From Neopestalotiopsis rosae (lineage: Eukaryota; Ascomycota; Sordariomycetes; Amphisphaeriales; Sporocadaceae): DNA of 64,000 bases. The notes under the pieces were generated by a model, which saw nothing but the letters and a program-made list of their open reading frames with translations, was not told the DNA's origin and searched no databases. Positions 33,300 to 45,116 of the stretch are shown one piece after another. The stretch's first letter is position 1. Every line of letters starts with the position of its first letter. The stretch is from positions 2,480,001 to 2,544,000 of the forward strand of contig JALGAS010000004.1 of the NCBI GenBank assembly GCA_023078685.1, given 5' to 3'. A program made the position numbers and the translations under genes.

Positions 33300-36200
33300 T
33301 CAACTTAGACCCAAGTGAGCCATGCCACCACTGATCTCGCCAATCTCCGCTTGCCATTGTGCTAGGGTAGCAGCGGAAGAGGATGTATAAGGATGCTGAC
33401 TTCCTAGAATCCGTATTCGCGACTGCAGACAACTATCCATCAAAGCTACTGCTGCTGAACGATGACCGAGACCGTACTTGGTATGCGCGAGGTTGTTTAT
33501 GCTGGTCAGCGTGTCTGGATGATCGGCCCCGAGCAGCTTCTTGCGAGTCTCCATCACTTCCACCTCCAGCTTCTCTGCCGCGTCCCATCGACCCTGCTTC
33601 CTATACGTCGACGCTAGGTTGGCCATGCTAGTTAGCGTATCTGGATGATCGGCTCCTAGTTTCTGCTTGCGAGTCTCCATTACTTCCACCTCCAGCTTCT
33701 CTGCCGCGTCCCATCGACCCTGCTTCCTGTACGTCGACGCCAGGTTGGCCATGCTAGTCAGCGTATCTGGATGATCGGCTCCTAGTTTCTGCTTGCTCGT
33801 CTCCATCACTTCCACAAACAGCTTCTCTGCCGCGTCCCATCGACCCTGCTTCCTGTACGTCGACGCCAGGTTGGCTATGCTAGTCAGCGTATCTGGATGA
33901 TCGGCTCCTAGTTTCTGCTTGCTCGTCTCCATCACTTCCACATCCAGCTTCTCTGCCGCGTCCCATCGACCCTGATTCCAAAACGTCGACGCCAGGTTAG
34001 CCATGCTATTCAGCGTATCTGGATGATCGGCTCCTAGTTTCTGCTTGCTCGTCTCCATCACTTCCACCTCCAGCTTCTCTGCCGCGTCCCATCGACCCTG
34101 ATTCCAAAACGTCGACGCCAGGTTGGCCATGCTAATCAGCGTATCTGGATGATCGGCTCCTAGTTTCTGCTTGCTCGTCTCCATCACTTCCACCTCCAGC
34201 TTCTCTGCCGCGTCCCATCGACCCTGCTTCCTGTACGTCGACGCTAGGTTGGCTATGCTAGTCAGCGTATCTGGATGATCGGCTCCTAGTTTCTGCTTGC
34301 TCGTCTCCATCACTTCCACAAACAGCTTCTCTGCCGCGTCCCATCGACCCTGATTCCAAAACGTCGACGCCAGGTTGGCCATGCTAATCAGCGTATCTGG
34401 ATGATCGGCTCCTAATTTCTGCTTGCGAGTCTCCATCACTTCCACCTCCAGCTTCTCTGCCGCGTCCCATCGACCCTGCTTCCTGTACGTCGACGCCAGG
34501 TTGGCCATGCTAGTCAGCGTATCTGGATGATCGGCTCCTAGTTTTTGCTTGCTCGTCTCTATTACTTCCACAAACAGCTTCTCTGCCGCGTCCCATCGAC
34601 CCTGATTCCAAAACGTCGACGCCAGGTTGGCCATGCTGATCAGCGTATCTGGATGATCGGGTCCAAGCACTTCTGATTTGATCTGTTTTGCTTCCGATAG
34701 CAAATCTTCGGCTTCATGCCAACTCCCCTCTATATCTTTGAGTCCTGCAACATTATGCAGGAGCGAAGCTCTCGCTAGCCTTTCACGGCTAGACCAGCTG
34801 CAGTCCAGCTGAAGGACCGCTTGCGCATGTGCGAGTTGAGCCCGGCATTGCGCCCGGTTTTCGAATTCTCCTCCATACAAATAGCAATTCGATACCGTGA
34901 AAAGGGCCTGGGAGGAAAATCGGCTTACTATTCCTTTATCAGCCAGCCACTTTCGTGTCACAAGCTGAACGAGCCGGTGCATATCTACACCTTTAGATTT
35001 CACCTCAGCTACCAGCGAAAATCCTTTCAGTACGCCTAAAGCCTTTAAGAACGCTTCTTCGTCCTGTCCTTCTGTGCCAGGCTGCCGCTTCGCAAAGTCG
35101 GACAGGAACTCCCGCGGAATTGCCTGCCGATCCAGAAAGCTCATTAGCGAGAGCAGCTCGCTTGCGAATGGAACTTGCCGTTTAATTTGTTCAAACGAGA
35201 GAATCCACGTCGCCGCGACGGCGCGAGGCGTGTCTGAGTCACGCCCTATCGTCTCGAACTCCTCGCTAAGCCTTTTTATAAGGCTCTTGTCACCTTTGTC
35301 GAGAAGCTGGAGATAGTCATCAATCTCCATGCAGTTCTCTTCTATGAAAGCTGCGGCCTGAGCAAGTGCAAGAGGAAGATGCTCCAGCCGAGCGGACAGG
35401 TTTACAAGTTGTTCTGGCGTTATTTCATAACTGCTGATGCGGGTTTGGAGAAGCTCTTGTGATTCCTTCTCGTTCATCGCCCTGACCTCGATTAGCGGTC
35501 CTCCCTTTGCAAGCTTCACACCTGCTTGCTTATTTCGAGTCGTCACAAGGATCGACCCATGGGCACATTCTGGTAAAGAATGTCCCAGACTCAGAGTAGC
35601 GTTGCTGGTTGTGGAAGGCTGGAAAAGGACTTCAGCATCGTCCGCGTTGTCGATCACCATAAGCCACTCGCCGTGCTCCTTCTTTTCTAGCCAGCCCTTC
35701 ACAAGGCAAAGTACGTCAGCCTTAGGATCGTCATAGCCGGGGATGTGACACTCTTTGGCGATCGAGTTAAATGACTGGCGAAACCGTGCTTCGTTGCCTC
35801 CATGAACCCAAAACACCGATATGTCTGGATACATCTCCTGAGACCAGTACGCATAATCAAGTGCTATCTGTGTTTTTCTGTTGCCAATTAGCTCCTAGCG
35901 ACCTATTGGATCCGAACGTTACCCACCCAATGCCGCCGAGGCCGAACAATGCCACGCGTTTTTGCGAACCAGCCTTATGAGGTTGCCGCAATGTTTTTAG
36001 AGCAGCGTCCCGACAAATAAACTTGTCGTTTCTCGGATATGGTACCACAACTACGAATGTGTGAGAACGACTGTATTCAAAATAGCTGGAATACCTACTT
36101 ACACCAAGGGCCAACAGGCTGATGCGGGGTGGCTAGAGGGCGTAAGTAATCCGGTAAATGTGCTGGCTCATCGGTTCCTAACCACTTGCACGACCTACGC

Positions 36201-37184
36201 ACCTGATAGAAAAGGCACCCAACCGTCCAAAAACGCCTTCATACACGCTGCAGCTGTCGCCGCCGCGTACCGCTGCCATGCCTTGCTCTTATGACTATCG
36301 GCATAGTCACAGGCACCTTTGATTACAATGCATGGAAAATTGTCCCATACCCCAGCGCTTTCCATCTCGAACCCAATTACCTCCGCCTGCTGAGCATGCT
36401 TGTCGCGGTCTTCCCCAGACTTCAGAACCGTATCTCCTGATGCAATTAAGCCAAAATGCACGGCAGGCTGGGGAGTCTCCTGTTCTAGACGTTGTCGCGG
36501 CACTAGCGGGCCATTGCAACCACAATCATCGCATAGCTTTTCATCGTTGATATGTCGATATTTTGCCTCAAAAAGTCTGTCGTGCGAGGCACCAGGATAG
36601 TAGGCGTTAAGAGCAGGTTCATTTTGGATCACTGCCAAGTAACGGACCATATTATCTTGCAGCTGCTTCTTACCACGAAGTCCTTTAACCTTAGCCATGA
36701 AACCGCGAACCTCCGTGTTTGGCCGTCCGAGCGAATCTAGTAGAGTGTCTTTCCGGCTAAAACCTTCAGGATACTGCCGTCCAAAGTCGTACTGGATGAC
36801 ACCGTCGCTGATAATCACATCACCAAGTACCCTCTCTTCGGCTGACGGGCTGAATGGAACGACACCGCAGACGCCTACCACGAGGGCCAGTCGAATATGG
36901 GGAAAACTGTTTCGGCAATTGACGGCGACGGCGGCCGCGCTAGCCTTTCCCATACCCGGCATGTGTGCGAGCACGACGTTATGCCGGCCGATAGCGCCGG
37001 TAGAGTAGGCGTTCGTGTCGCCAGCGGTCTTATCGTAAGATGGGCCGGCGTCATCCCAACGGTGGTCAAAAAGGATTTCGACGGCGTCGGCCTCGAGGGG
37101 CAGGGCGCAGATGATGGCAATCTCGAACTGGTCCCGATTTGCCGGGCGTCGCGGTTGAGTAATGGCACGAGCCATCGTGGCCAT
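33300..37184 (-). CDS. Fungal NLR: nucleoside-phosphorylase domain, NB-ARC, TPR array
   Basis: Three minus-strand exons, 37184-36199, 36094-35927 and 35877-33300, give 1243 residues. Introns are GTAGGT...AGTAG (phase 2; a nearby TAAG acceptor is also possible) and GTGGGT...AACAG (phase 2). Residues about 20-325 form a PNP_UDP fold: IAIICALPLEADAV, LVVGVCGV, GDVIISDGV, GFEMESAGVW and KGACDYAD. In fungi this fold serves as the N-terminal effector of NLRs. NB-ARC follows, with P-loop GLGGIGKTQIA (380-390, assembled across intron 2), LMVIDNADD as Walker B, and LVTTRN, LPLALAQAAAF and MHRLV further on. Residues 790-1167 are nine near-identical 42-residue TPR units, then one or two diverged units. 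The whole gene sits inside the 6.5-kb insertion. The predicted role is ligand sensing by TPRs leading to activation of the nucleosidase-like domain. Confidence 0.92.
33531..34664 (-). repeat. Nine tandem 126-bp units encoding TPRs
   Basis: Each unit encodes a 42-residue Kinesin-light-chain-type TPR beginning GADHPDTL and containing NLAST...QGRWDAAEKL. At the DNA level the copies differ at only a few positions. Variation is concentrated at set sites: the residue after DTL (I, T or N), SM versus SI, FWNQ versus YRKQ, the residue before VEVMET (F, E or D), and TSKQK versus TRKQK. Such near identity shows recent duplication or gene conversion, as is known for WD40 and other repeats of fungal incompatibility receptors. 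Confidence 0.9.
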
Positions 37185-38440
37185 AAAGATGTCACCACGA
37201 GTTTGCTCTTGATACCGTGTCTCAGGGAAAGATTAGAATGCCTAAAGCAGCTCGAGGATTAGCCTTTCGCAGCTAAATGCTGCGTACTTTATTTTTGAGC
37301 GTGCGATGCAGAGTGATCAACCAGTGGTGCACACACTTTTGAAATGGTCTCGGGAGAATCTGGTGAACTGACGCAGTGTCGCACTGGAAATGACCTAGAA
37401 GGAAAACACTGATAGAATACGCGCTTAGGAGGCAATTGGCGATTAGAGGAAAGTAGAACCAATATATGCAAGAGTAAATTGTTCGGAGTAGGCCTTAACG
37501 CCCAAGGCACTCCGGCGACTCGTCAGGCTGTACGCCTTGGTGGCGATGCTGCAGCATGGCACACGAGGACTGAAAGAGCCCTGCAGCGGGACGAAGATAA
37601 GCCGAGCTGAAATGTTGGCGAACCAGATCCGGGTCCAGTCAACCATCTCTCTGGAGCCTTGTCATGGTGATCCCAGCCACAGGCTTTTCAGAGCCTAAGT
37701 GGTTCATCTTTTGGAAAACGTATAAAATTGACAACTTGAGAGCTGTTATATAACAAGAAAGATCTTCGTTGGATCGCGATCTCAAGTGCCCGAATCATTA
37801 GTCGCAACGACTGCACTGCGCTTTAAAGCGGGTATAATAACTTACTATGTAATACGTATTCTCGTAGCCTTTTTCTTATTGCCGAGGCCCCGCTTTTCTA
37901 AAAGCGCGGCCCGCATCGAAGGCGACCGGCAGCTAGCCGGGCTCATTTTTACACTTCTGTTCCAATGCCACAACTAACTCCTCGACTGGAACCCAGATAT
38001 GGTTCATCTTTCACCCTACCCCCTATGAACCACTTTACCCACCTTTGTTCGGGGCCCGAATCAGGGATGTATGGATCACATCATTTAGAGACATACGGCC
38101 TGGGCAATATCTCTGAACCTCTGGAAGCTATACTTTACAGACGCCTCCAGATATACTTGCGTTTCTTTGTTATAGCCATTTTCTCTCGTTTCCATAGCTG
38201 TAAAATTTCATTCCAGCGTGTTACCTTCGTTCAGCCTTTACAGAAAGTTTCTAGACGTGTGACTGAAGGTGACGCCGTGCTAGGTACAGCGTTTCTATTG
38301 TAGCACCGCGGGCGGCAAAAGGGCTCATTGCATTGGTGCAATGTGGCATGGGCAACGCGCAGGGCCTTTGGACAAAACTCTTGGCGTGCAATATTACAGT
38401 ATATTACAGTAACTGCACGATTTTTGGACTGGTTTCAGTC
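37185..38440. other. Right non-coding flank of the insertion, with hairpin
   Basis: 1.25 kb upstream of the NLR gene that must hold its promoter. It contains a near-perfect hairpin around 37886-37910 (arms GGCCCCGCTTTT / AAAAGCGCGGCC) and a doubled ATATTACAGT at 38391-38410. No protein-like frame is seen. Confidence 0.45.
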
Positions 38441-38498
38441 GGTTCAAGAGCGCTTGTTTTTGGCCCCTACAGCTCCCAGAAACCGGCCCTCTTGAACC
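38441..38498. repeat. 10-bp inverted repeat at right end of insertion
   Basis: GGTTCAAGAG (38441-38450) and its exact complement CTCTTGAACC (38489-38498) flank 38 bp and could form a hairpin. A related GGTTCAAAAG is near the left end of the insertion, so the motif may be recognised by the enzyme that moved the segment. Confidence 0.7.
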
Positions 38499-38512
38499 GA
38501 TAATGATAACCC

Positions 38513-39006
38513 CTGCAAAGTCCAGCCTCTCGTCCACCAGCGACATTGCTTGAAGGCATTCGGTTGCGGTTCGGAACTCGTCGGCAAGTCCGAGAGGAAT
38601 GCGAGACAGATCGCGGACTGTTGATACCACCTATACATTGAGTTGATTGCTTCGGAGAGCTCGGCGCTGCTAGATTTATCTATACAACATCTGTATTTCT
38701 TTAAATTAAGCACACACTCATAATTCATGGTGTCAATTATCCAAGACACATCCTAGGAGATATAGAAACTGATTGAGAGAGTACTCACGTATCTACCCAA
38801 GCCCACTTGTAGCCATAATTGCGCGCCTTGCGCAGTGTCGAATCTATCTTGGAGAATCCCTTTTTCAGCCGTGCAGAGGTCAAATGCTTAAAGTCTTGGA
38901 AGCTGACTTCATCTTCTTCCCACGTATGCGAAAGGATGGCGTACTGATTCTCAGGGCATTCATGATGAGAGACGAGACTGAACGTTTCCGTATTTATCAG
39001 CCACAT
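38513..39006 (-). pseudogene. HET-domain gene, 5' part (split by insertion)
   Basis: Minus-strand exons 39006-38789 and 38690-38513. The start MWLINTETFSLV is typical of HET-E-like proteins. YAILSHTWEEDEVSFQD, KGFSKIDSTLRKARNYGYKW and WVDT-CCIDKSSSAELSEAI follow; the Cys-Cys-Ile-Asp motif is formed at the splice (GTGAGT...ATACAG). SMYRWYQQS, CLAFLSDLP and CRWWTRGWTLQ come next. After Gln (38513) homology stops abruptly, and the frame adds about 22 unrelated residues to a stop at 38444. The expected continuation ELIAPR lies 6.5 kb away at 31962. The truncated product would be about 154 residues and lack the second half of the HET domain. Confidence 0.82.
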
Positions 39007-39989
39007 CGTGTGATGGTGAGTCGGGACAAATGGTTTGCGAAGTGTGAGATTAGGAAGTATTCATCGAAATGAGGCAGCGTACCCCGCCTGCGAGAGTCTG
39101 TCTGATCATGTTCCAGCAGGGCGACAGTCAGCCGACGCCGCAGATATCCCTTGTGTAACGCACGATGACTGGCGAGCCAAACGTACTAGAGTAGGTACGC
39201 AAGACGTAATGATGGGATTTGGCCTTCCCAACGACACCGCCGTTCTTAGTCCTCGATAAATCTGTACCTACAAATACTTGAGCCCAGCCATTTCTACAAC
39301 ACACTTTGGTATGTCCCCCGCGTGGTGAGAATAAGGCATTTTTCAGCTCATTCTATCGCTTCTTGATCGATGTCTTGTACTACCTTTTCAATGCGACGCC
39401 TCGGCACAATACCTTATACAGCTAAAGTTGTCGTCAATCGGCATTTTCGAGTGCGCATGCGCTTTTGTGGTGAATACATGTTGGGCAGTGCGTACCTAAG
39501 ATAGCCTGCCGTATCTCAGCTGTTCCGAAGTGCAGGGCACCATTCTAGAGCAACAAAGACTCGCCAGGCACGATCTGATCATCCATGCAAGTCTGGCTTA
39601 ATCATATCTCTGCAAGTCGGGAAAATGTAGGAGTTTTGTCGGTTCGCTTTTCCGGTAAAATGGAGATGTACGTTCCGTACCGCATTACCCCGAAACACAC
39701 AGGTTAGCGAGTCGAGCGCGCGCTGGAGTCTGGAGACGGCAGAGTGGGGTTCCACCCTCAGCACTGATAACCAGCGCCTGCCGCCATTGACCGTCCGCCG
39801 TCTTTTGGGAGTTTACCAACTGGATCCTTGATGCAATCAAACGGAATGATCCACTCTTCCTAATCAACACGGATCATATCGGAGACTGATGTCACGACTT
39901 GGAGGAGCTTGGAAGATTTGAAGGAGTTGAGCAGCGACTCAAAGATTTACACGGAATTGTCTCGAGGCGTCGACCCCTATCAAACCATC
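39007..39989. other. Intergenic between divergent genes
   Basis: 983 bp between the HET 5' part and the HAD-hydrolase gene. It holds both promoters; no motif is assigned. The frame of the HAD gene is open upstream to an ATG at 39909, which would add 27 residues. Confidence 0.45.
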
Positions 39990-41344
39990 ATGAGTGCTTC
40001 ATATGCGCGACTCGCGTCCGCCGGAGCGAAACTCCCAGGACTCGCATCGCGGCCCACGGGCTCGCGGTACAGTGCCCCTAGTTGCTGGAAGAGTGGCATG
40101 TCCGGACAACGGAGCATACAGACCTTTGGGCGCTCGCACGCGCGACACAACGCGGCCGTGCAATCATCATATGCTCAGGAAGGATCTCGGAAATACAGTG
40201 TGAGCAACAAGGGAAAGGTGCCCCCTTTCGCCTTTGCATTTGAGTGAGTTGCGCGCCGAGGGCTTTCGTCCAGTTCTGTCTGAAGGACTTGTATTGATCA
40301 ATTCACGGCAGCATTGATGGTGTCTTGCTTCATGTCGCAAAGCCCATCCCGGGGGCTACTGAATCGCTCAAGTATCTGCAAAAGAACAACATCCCCTTTA
40401 TTCTACTCACCAATGGTGGAGGGAAACATGAGAGGGATCGTGTTGCCCAGCTCAGCGAGAAGCTTGACGTTGAACTATCGACGGATAACTTTGTGCAGTC
40501 GCACACGCCGTTCCAGGAGCTTGTGCATGGCAATGAAGGACTTGGGGACAAGAACATTCTCATTACTGGCTCGGATGCGGCCAAGTCGCGAACCATTGCC
40601 GAAGCGTATGGCTTCAAGAACGTCATTACCCCAGCAGACATTCTGACTGCGCACCCAACTATTTGGCCGTTTGAGCCGCTGATGGAAGAGTTGTATGCTG
40701 CGACCTCACGGCCTCTGCCTACGGCGCAGCCAAAGATTGACGCCATGTTTGTTTTCAACGACCCGCGCGACTGGGCTCTGGACATTCAAATCATTACGGA
40801 TCTTCTACTGTCAGAAAACGGTGTGCTCGGGACGTACTCGTCCAAGAATGGTCAAGCCAGTCTCCCCAACGGCGGCTGGCAGAGCGATGGCCAACCACCG
40901 CTGTTCTTCTCAAACCCGGATCTATTCTGGAGCGCCTCATATCACCACCCACGTTTTGGGCAGGGAGCCTTTCAGGCTGCCATGGCCGGTATCTGGCGTG
41001 AGATCACAAACGGCGAAGAGCTGCAGCGCACCGTCATTGGCAAACCCTACAAGCAGACCTACCGATACGCGGAACGCGTGCTAAACAGTCACCGTGCGCA
41101 AGTGCTGGGTAAAAGTAGCATAGAGCCGCTAGGCAGAGTCTACATGGTGGGCGACAATCCCGAGAGCGATATCAGGGGCGCCAACGACTTTGAAAGCCCT
41201 GATGGCACGAGCTGGGAGTCGGTCTTGGTCCGTACCGGCGTCTGGAGCGCGGAGCGAGGCGAGCCTCGGCATCGCCCAAAGATGATTGTTGATGATGTGG
41301 CAGCGGCAGTAGACTGGGCGCTCAAGCAGGAGGGGTGGCGGTAA
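39990..41344 (+). CDS. HAD-superfamily IIA hydrolase, CECR5/HDHD5-like, probably mitochondrial
   Basis: Two exons, 39990-40243 and 40312-41344, with a phase-2 intron (GTGAGT...GGCAG); 428 residues. The catalytic loop FDIDGVLLH (84-92) is assembled across the splice, motif II is LLTNGGG (116-122), and the C-terminal VGDNPESDIRGAN starts at 364, giving a complete HAD site. The cap-region order matches the CECR5 (TIGR01456) family of uncharacterised mitochondrial phosphatases. The first 80 residues are rich in Ala, Arg and Ser without acids, which fits a mitochondrial presequence starting MSASYARLAS. An ATG 81 bases upstream is in frame. It is a conserved core gene and forms the right border of the accessory block. 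Confidence 0.88.
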
Positions 41345-42339
41345 GTTCCAACCTAACTGTAGGGTGAGGACACCGGATCATATTATAATAAACCGTAGTC
41401 ACATTTATTGGCATAATTATGCTACGTAGTGCGTCCGAGGATGCTACAATCAAAGATACAACAGTATATACTGCACCATTTGGGCGCTCATACGGCTGCG
41501 ATTATTTCGTAAAGGTTAAAGGCGACGGAGCTCGGTCTTTGTGAAGGAACGGCTTTCTCCCGACTACCGGTTTTTGGCGACGCTAAGGCTCAAAGTCTCG
41601 GTCATAATTAGCGTTACGTCACTTCTATGTAGTCGCTGAGAAGGTTTCTTGTTTGTTGCGTGTTACAAGTGTCTTTGTTCTGTCCTTCTGTCTCGGTAAA
41701 CTATTGACAGACGTGTCAACACCAAGCCCCTTCGAGCATCTGGCAAACCTGCAGCAATCCAAGGAAACGCGTAGAATCACGAGAGATTCAGCGTCATACC
41801 CTTTCTGGGAAGGACCGCGGCTTGAAGCAACCTGGCGGCTAGAAGCAACTTCAGTAGCGTCTCTTTTTTAGCGCACCGGCGACCTTTGAACAGCGCCCCG
41901 CCAATTGCCCATATCAGCGGATTTATTAGCTGGGAGCCTGGGACCACCTCTCCGTCGCGGCGGCTCATAACCCACAAAAGCTAACCCACACAAACCGAAC
42001 GAGGGAGGGGATCGAATCTCTTATCGGATTAGAAGAACCCCGCGGACGACCGTCACCCAGAAGGACTTCGTGGCCGTGATCTGTTATCTACGTAGCGCAG
42101 TCCTTCATCAAACAGAGAAAAGGGGTCCCGGTTCGGTGGCGTGAACACAAGAGATCGCCGTCGGTTTGCTCAGGTCCTCCAACCAGTGATAGCTCCGCTC
42201 TTCTTACTACCTGCCTACCAGCTACCTACCTTATCTCATATCTTGCGCGCCCGCCTCCGCGCCCTGCTCTTGTTCTTGTTTCATTATCGTGCGAGACTGA
42301 GCTGGACAGGCACGACCACTTGCCTATCTGATCATCACC
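41345..42339. other. Intergenic, no gene seen
   Basis: 995 bp, including a pyrimidine-rich leader with CTACC repeats just before the choline-kinase ATG. No RNA gene could be folded with confidence. Confidence 0.45.
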
Positions 42340-45116
42340 ATGTCCAACCCTACGCCTCCGGCGCCCGGAGCGCAGCCTCTGAGATCTGCCCTCAAGACCG
42401 AGGACGATCACGAGCGAACCCCGCCTCTTAAAGGTTGGTCATACTCTTGGTTCTTTCTACTTCACTCTTTCCCTACAGTCTTCTTCGAGTAGTGAAAGTA
42501 ACTTGCCTCGCGACCTTGTATGAGTGTGCATGCCCTGCATCAAGTGTTGTGAGCAGTGATTGGCTTTGGAACTCCAGAAGGGAAACACCTTGTTGGCAAG
42601 ATGGACGGATATCCGGTTTGCGCCACTGGCTATTGTTCACCGCCACAAACTCCTCCAGACGTCTCATACCTTGATTGTGCTGAGTGCGAGTGCGAGTCGT
42701 GCTGGTCATCACACAAGCCTTGGATGCAGTCAGCTCATGAAGCCGCTCACGGTTACCACACCTTAGCCATGACACCACCCACTGACCATGACATAGCGGT
42801 CCAAATCGAGGAACCAGAACAGGTACCATCGGAGGAAGGTCATCATAGGAAGCAGTTCTCTGCAGGTGTTGGCAAACGACTCAGCGGACGTCCACCTATC
42901 GTTGGTGCTAACTCGTCTAGGACGTCCCTCTTGAGCCAGAGCAGTTTCGAGCCACTGGCCAGCCTAGCGAGCAATCAGTCTTCTGTTGAAGGCCAAGCCG
43001 ATCCAGAAGCACCTGGCGCCCATCGCCACCATCACCACCTCAGCCAGAGGCTTGTTGCTCAGGTTGCTGAATGGCTGGAATCCGAGCGGGTCAAGAAGAC
43101 CAACAGGAAGTCAAGAAGGTCTCGTTACGGACGCCACAGGCATGCACCAACCGAGGAGGAGGCCGTTGAGCCCTCTGCATCTGCATCTGCATCAACAGCT
43201 GCAGCACCAGTGGAACACACGCCCAAGCACAACAGATCCTACTCGATTGATTCGCAAAACAGCGATATTTCCTTGGATAGACTACAGAAGATCTTGGACG
43301 ACAGCATGAGTGCTCTCGGTCTCAACTCTGTGCCACACTATGTCCCTCGCTCCCACAACAAGAAGGCGCACAAGAAGCGCTCACTGTTTCACTTGCACCG
43401 AACTGCCTCCTCTGACACGGAGTTTCACGACGGAGATGTCCTTGTGCCGAAGTGTGATGCTTGGTTGGATAACTCCAAGACGATGAGTTATGGAGGTGGA
43501 AAGGCTGCAGACGATGACATGTCAATCTCAAGCCGCAAGGAGGAAAAGGAGCGAAAGGCGTGGATCAAGTTCAAGAACGAGATTATCCGCATCACGCATA
43601 CGCTTAGGATCAAAGGTTGGAGACGCGTGCCCTTGGATAGTGGCGACAACATTGATGTGCAACGTCTCAGTGGCGCTCTGACAAATGCTGTATACGTGGT
43701 GTCCCCTCCCAAGGACATAGTGGAGAAGACGGAACCTGGAAAGAAAACCCCGGCCAAATTATTGCTCAGAGTGTACGGGCCCCAGGTTGAAAACATCATT
43801 GACCGCGAGAACGAGCTGAGTGTGCTTCGCCGGCTTGCCAGGAAGAAGATTGGCCCGCGCATGCTGGGAACCTTCGAAAATGGTCGCTTCGAGCAATTCT
43901 TCAACGCGATCACTCTCACGGCAGAGCTCATCCGTGACCCCGATACGTCGAAACAGATCGCAAAGCGTATGAGAGAGCTGCATGACGGCGTGGAGCTCCT
44001 GGATGAGGAGAGGGAAGCCGGTCCAGGCACCTTCAAAGCTTGGGACTCTTGGATTGAGAACGTCGAGAAGGCCATTACATACTTGGACCAGAAGATTCTC
44101 TCTGGAGATCCAGGCCCGATTCGGGGCCCTGCAGACTCCTGGAAGAAACGAGGTCTTGTACTGGGCGTCGAGTGGCCAAAGTTCAAGGAAACGTACATGA
44201 AGTACCGAGAGAAGGTGGAGGCTTATTATGGCGGCTCGCAGGGTGTCAATGACCAGCTCGTATTTGCTCACAGCGATGTAAGTTATAAACGAAATTCTGC
44301 TCAGAAAAACCTCATGCTAACAAGACCTTTCAGACTCAATACGGAAACATCCTGCGTATTCAACTGGACGATCAAAAGTCGCCTCTACTGCAGCCCCAGA
44401 ACGAGCACAAACAACTCATTGTCATTGATTTCGAATACGCAGCCGCCAACACCAGAGGCCTAGAATTTGCCAACCACTTTACCGAGTGGACCTACAACTA
44501 CCATGATACCCTGAAGCCTTATGCGTGCAACACTGCTGCATACCCGACTCCCGATGAGCAGCGGCGATTCCTCAAAGCATACGTGGGACACCGACCAGAG
44601 TTCCCGCATTCGGGTTCCACTCCCAATCTCAGACCACTTGACAGTCCATCCACGGAAATCCCTGGTATTTCCGTAGGAGCTTCGCACATGGCTGGATCAA
44701 CCAGTTCGATTACAGACTTTATGCTGGATGCACGTGCCCCTCCCGGCGGATGGAAGGAGAATGAAAAGCGACAAGCAGAACAGACGGAAAAGCAAGTCAA
44801 TCAGTTGATGGAAGAGACCCGGCTCTGGCGTGTTGCAAGCACTGCCTTCTGGGTAGCATGGGGTCTTATGCAGACAAACATTGAAAACCTTGAGAAGTCG
44901 GACGCGGCAACCGAGGAGCCGCAGGTCGAAGGTGCTCAGCCTGCTTCCATTGCAGCTCCGGAAGAGGCAAGTGGCGAGTCTGATGAGTTTGACTATCTTG
45001 CATATACTCAGGACCGAGCCTTGTTCTTCTGGGGCGACTGTATTCAAATGGGTCTGGCCAAGTTGGAAGACTTCCCCGAGGATGTGCAAGCAAAGATCAA
45101 GTTTGTAGAGTACTGA
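42340..45116 (+). CDS. Choline/ethanolamine kinase with long N-terminal extension
   Basis: Three exons, 42340-42433, 42767-44277 and 44334-45116; 795 residues. The first intron is long (333 bp, GTTGGT...CTTAG) and joins MSNPTPPAPG... to the main frame. The second (GTAAGT...TTCAG) has a GCTAAC branch-like site. The kinase core has LSGALTNAVYVV (ATP loop), LLLRVYGPQ, ENELSVLRRLARK and FAHSDTQYGNIL (531-542, Brenner-type HxDxxxxN with Ser for Asn), then IDFEYA (566-571). It phosphorylates choline or ethanolamine in the Kennedy pathway of phospholipid synthesis. About 270 residues before the core are disordered, His- and Ser-rich (an AHRHHHHLSQ stretch), and a Glu/Ala-rich insert lies near the C-terminus. 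Both are common in filamentous fungal orthologues. Confidence 0.92.

Larger units (their letters stand above)
31966..38512. mobile_element. 6.5-kb inserted segment carrying an NLR gene, inside a HET gene
   Basis: This block separates two parts of one HET gene. Removing it joins GWTLQ to ELIAP in frame on the minus strand. The trinucleotide CTG occurs at 31963-31965 and at 38513-38515, consistent with a 3-bp target-site duplication (the shared word may be CCTG). GGTTCAAAAG lies 18 bp inside the left end (31984). GGTTCAAGAG lies 14 bp inside the right end in the opposite orientation (38498-38489), with CTGGGA a little further in on both sides: a weak, diverged terminal inverted repeat. No transposase is seen. 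The cargo is one NLR gene (33300-37184), with about 1.3 kb of non-coding DNA on each side. The class of element is unknown. Confidence 0.6.

Noticed and set aside
33531..34664. CRISPR-like or satellite array
   Set aside because: The 126-bp units are in frame and encode TPR motifs within one long coding exon.
31966..38512. Starship-type giant element
   Set aside because: It is far too small and no tyrosine-recombinase (DUF3435) captain gene is present.
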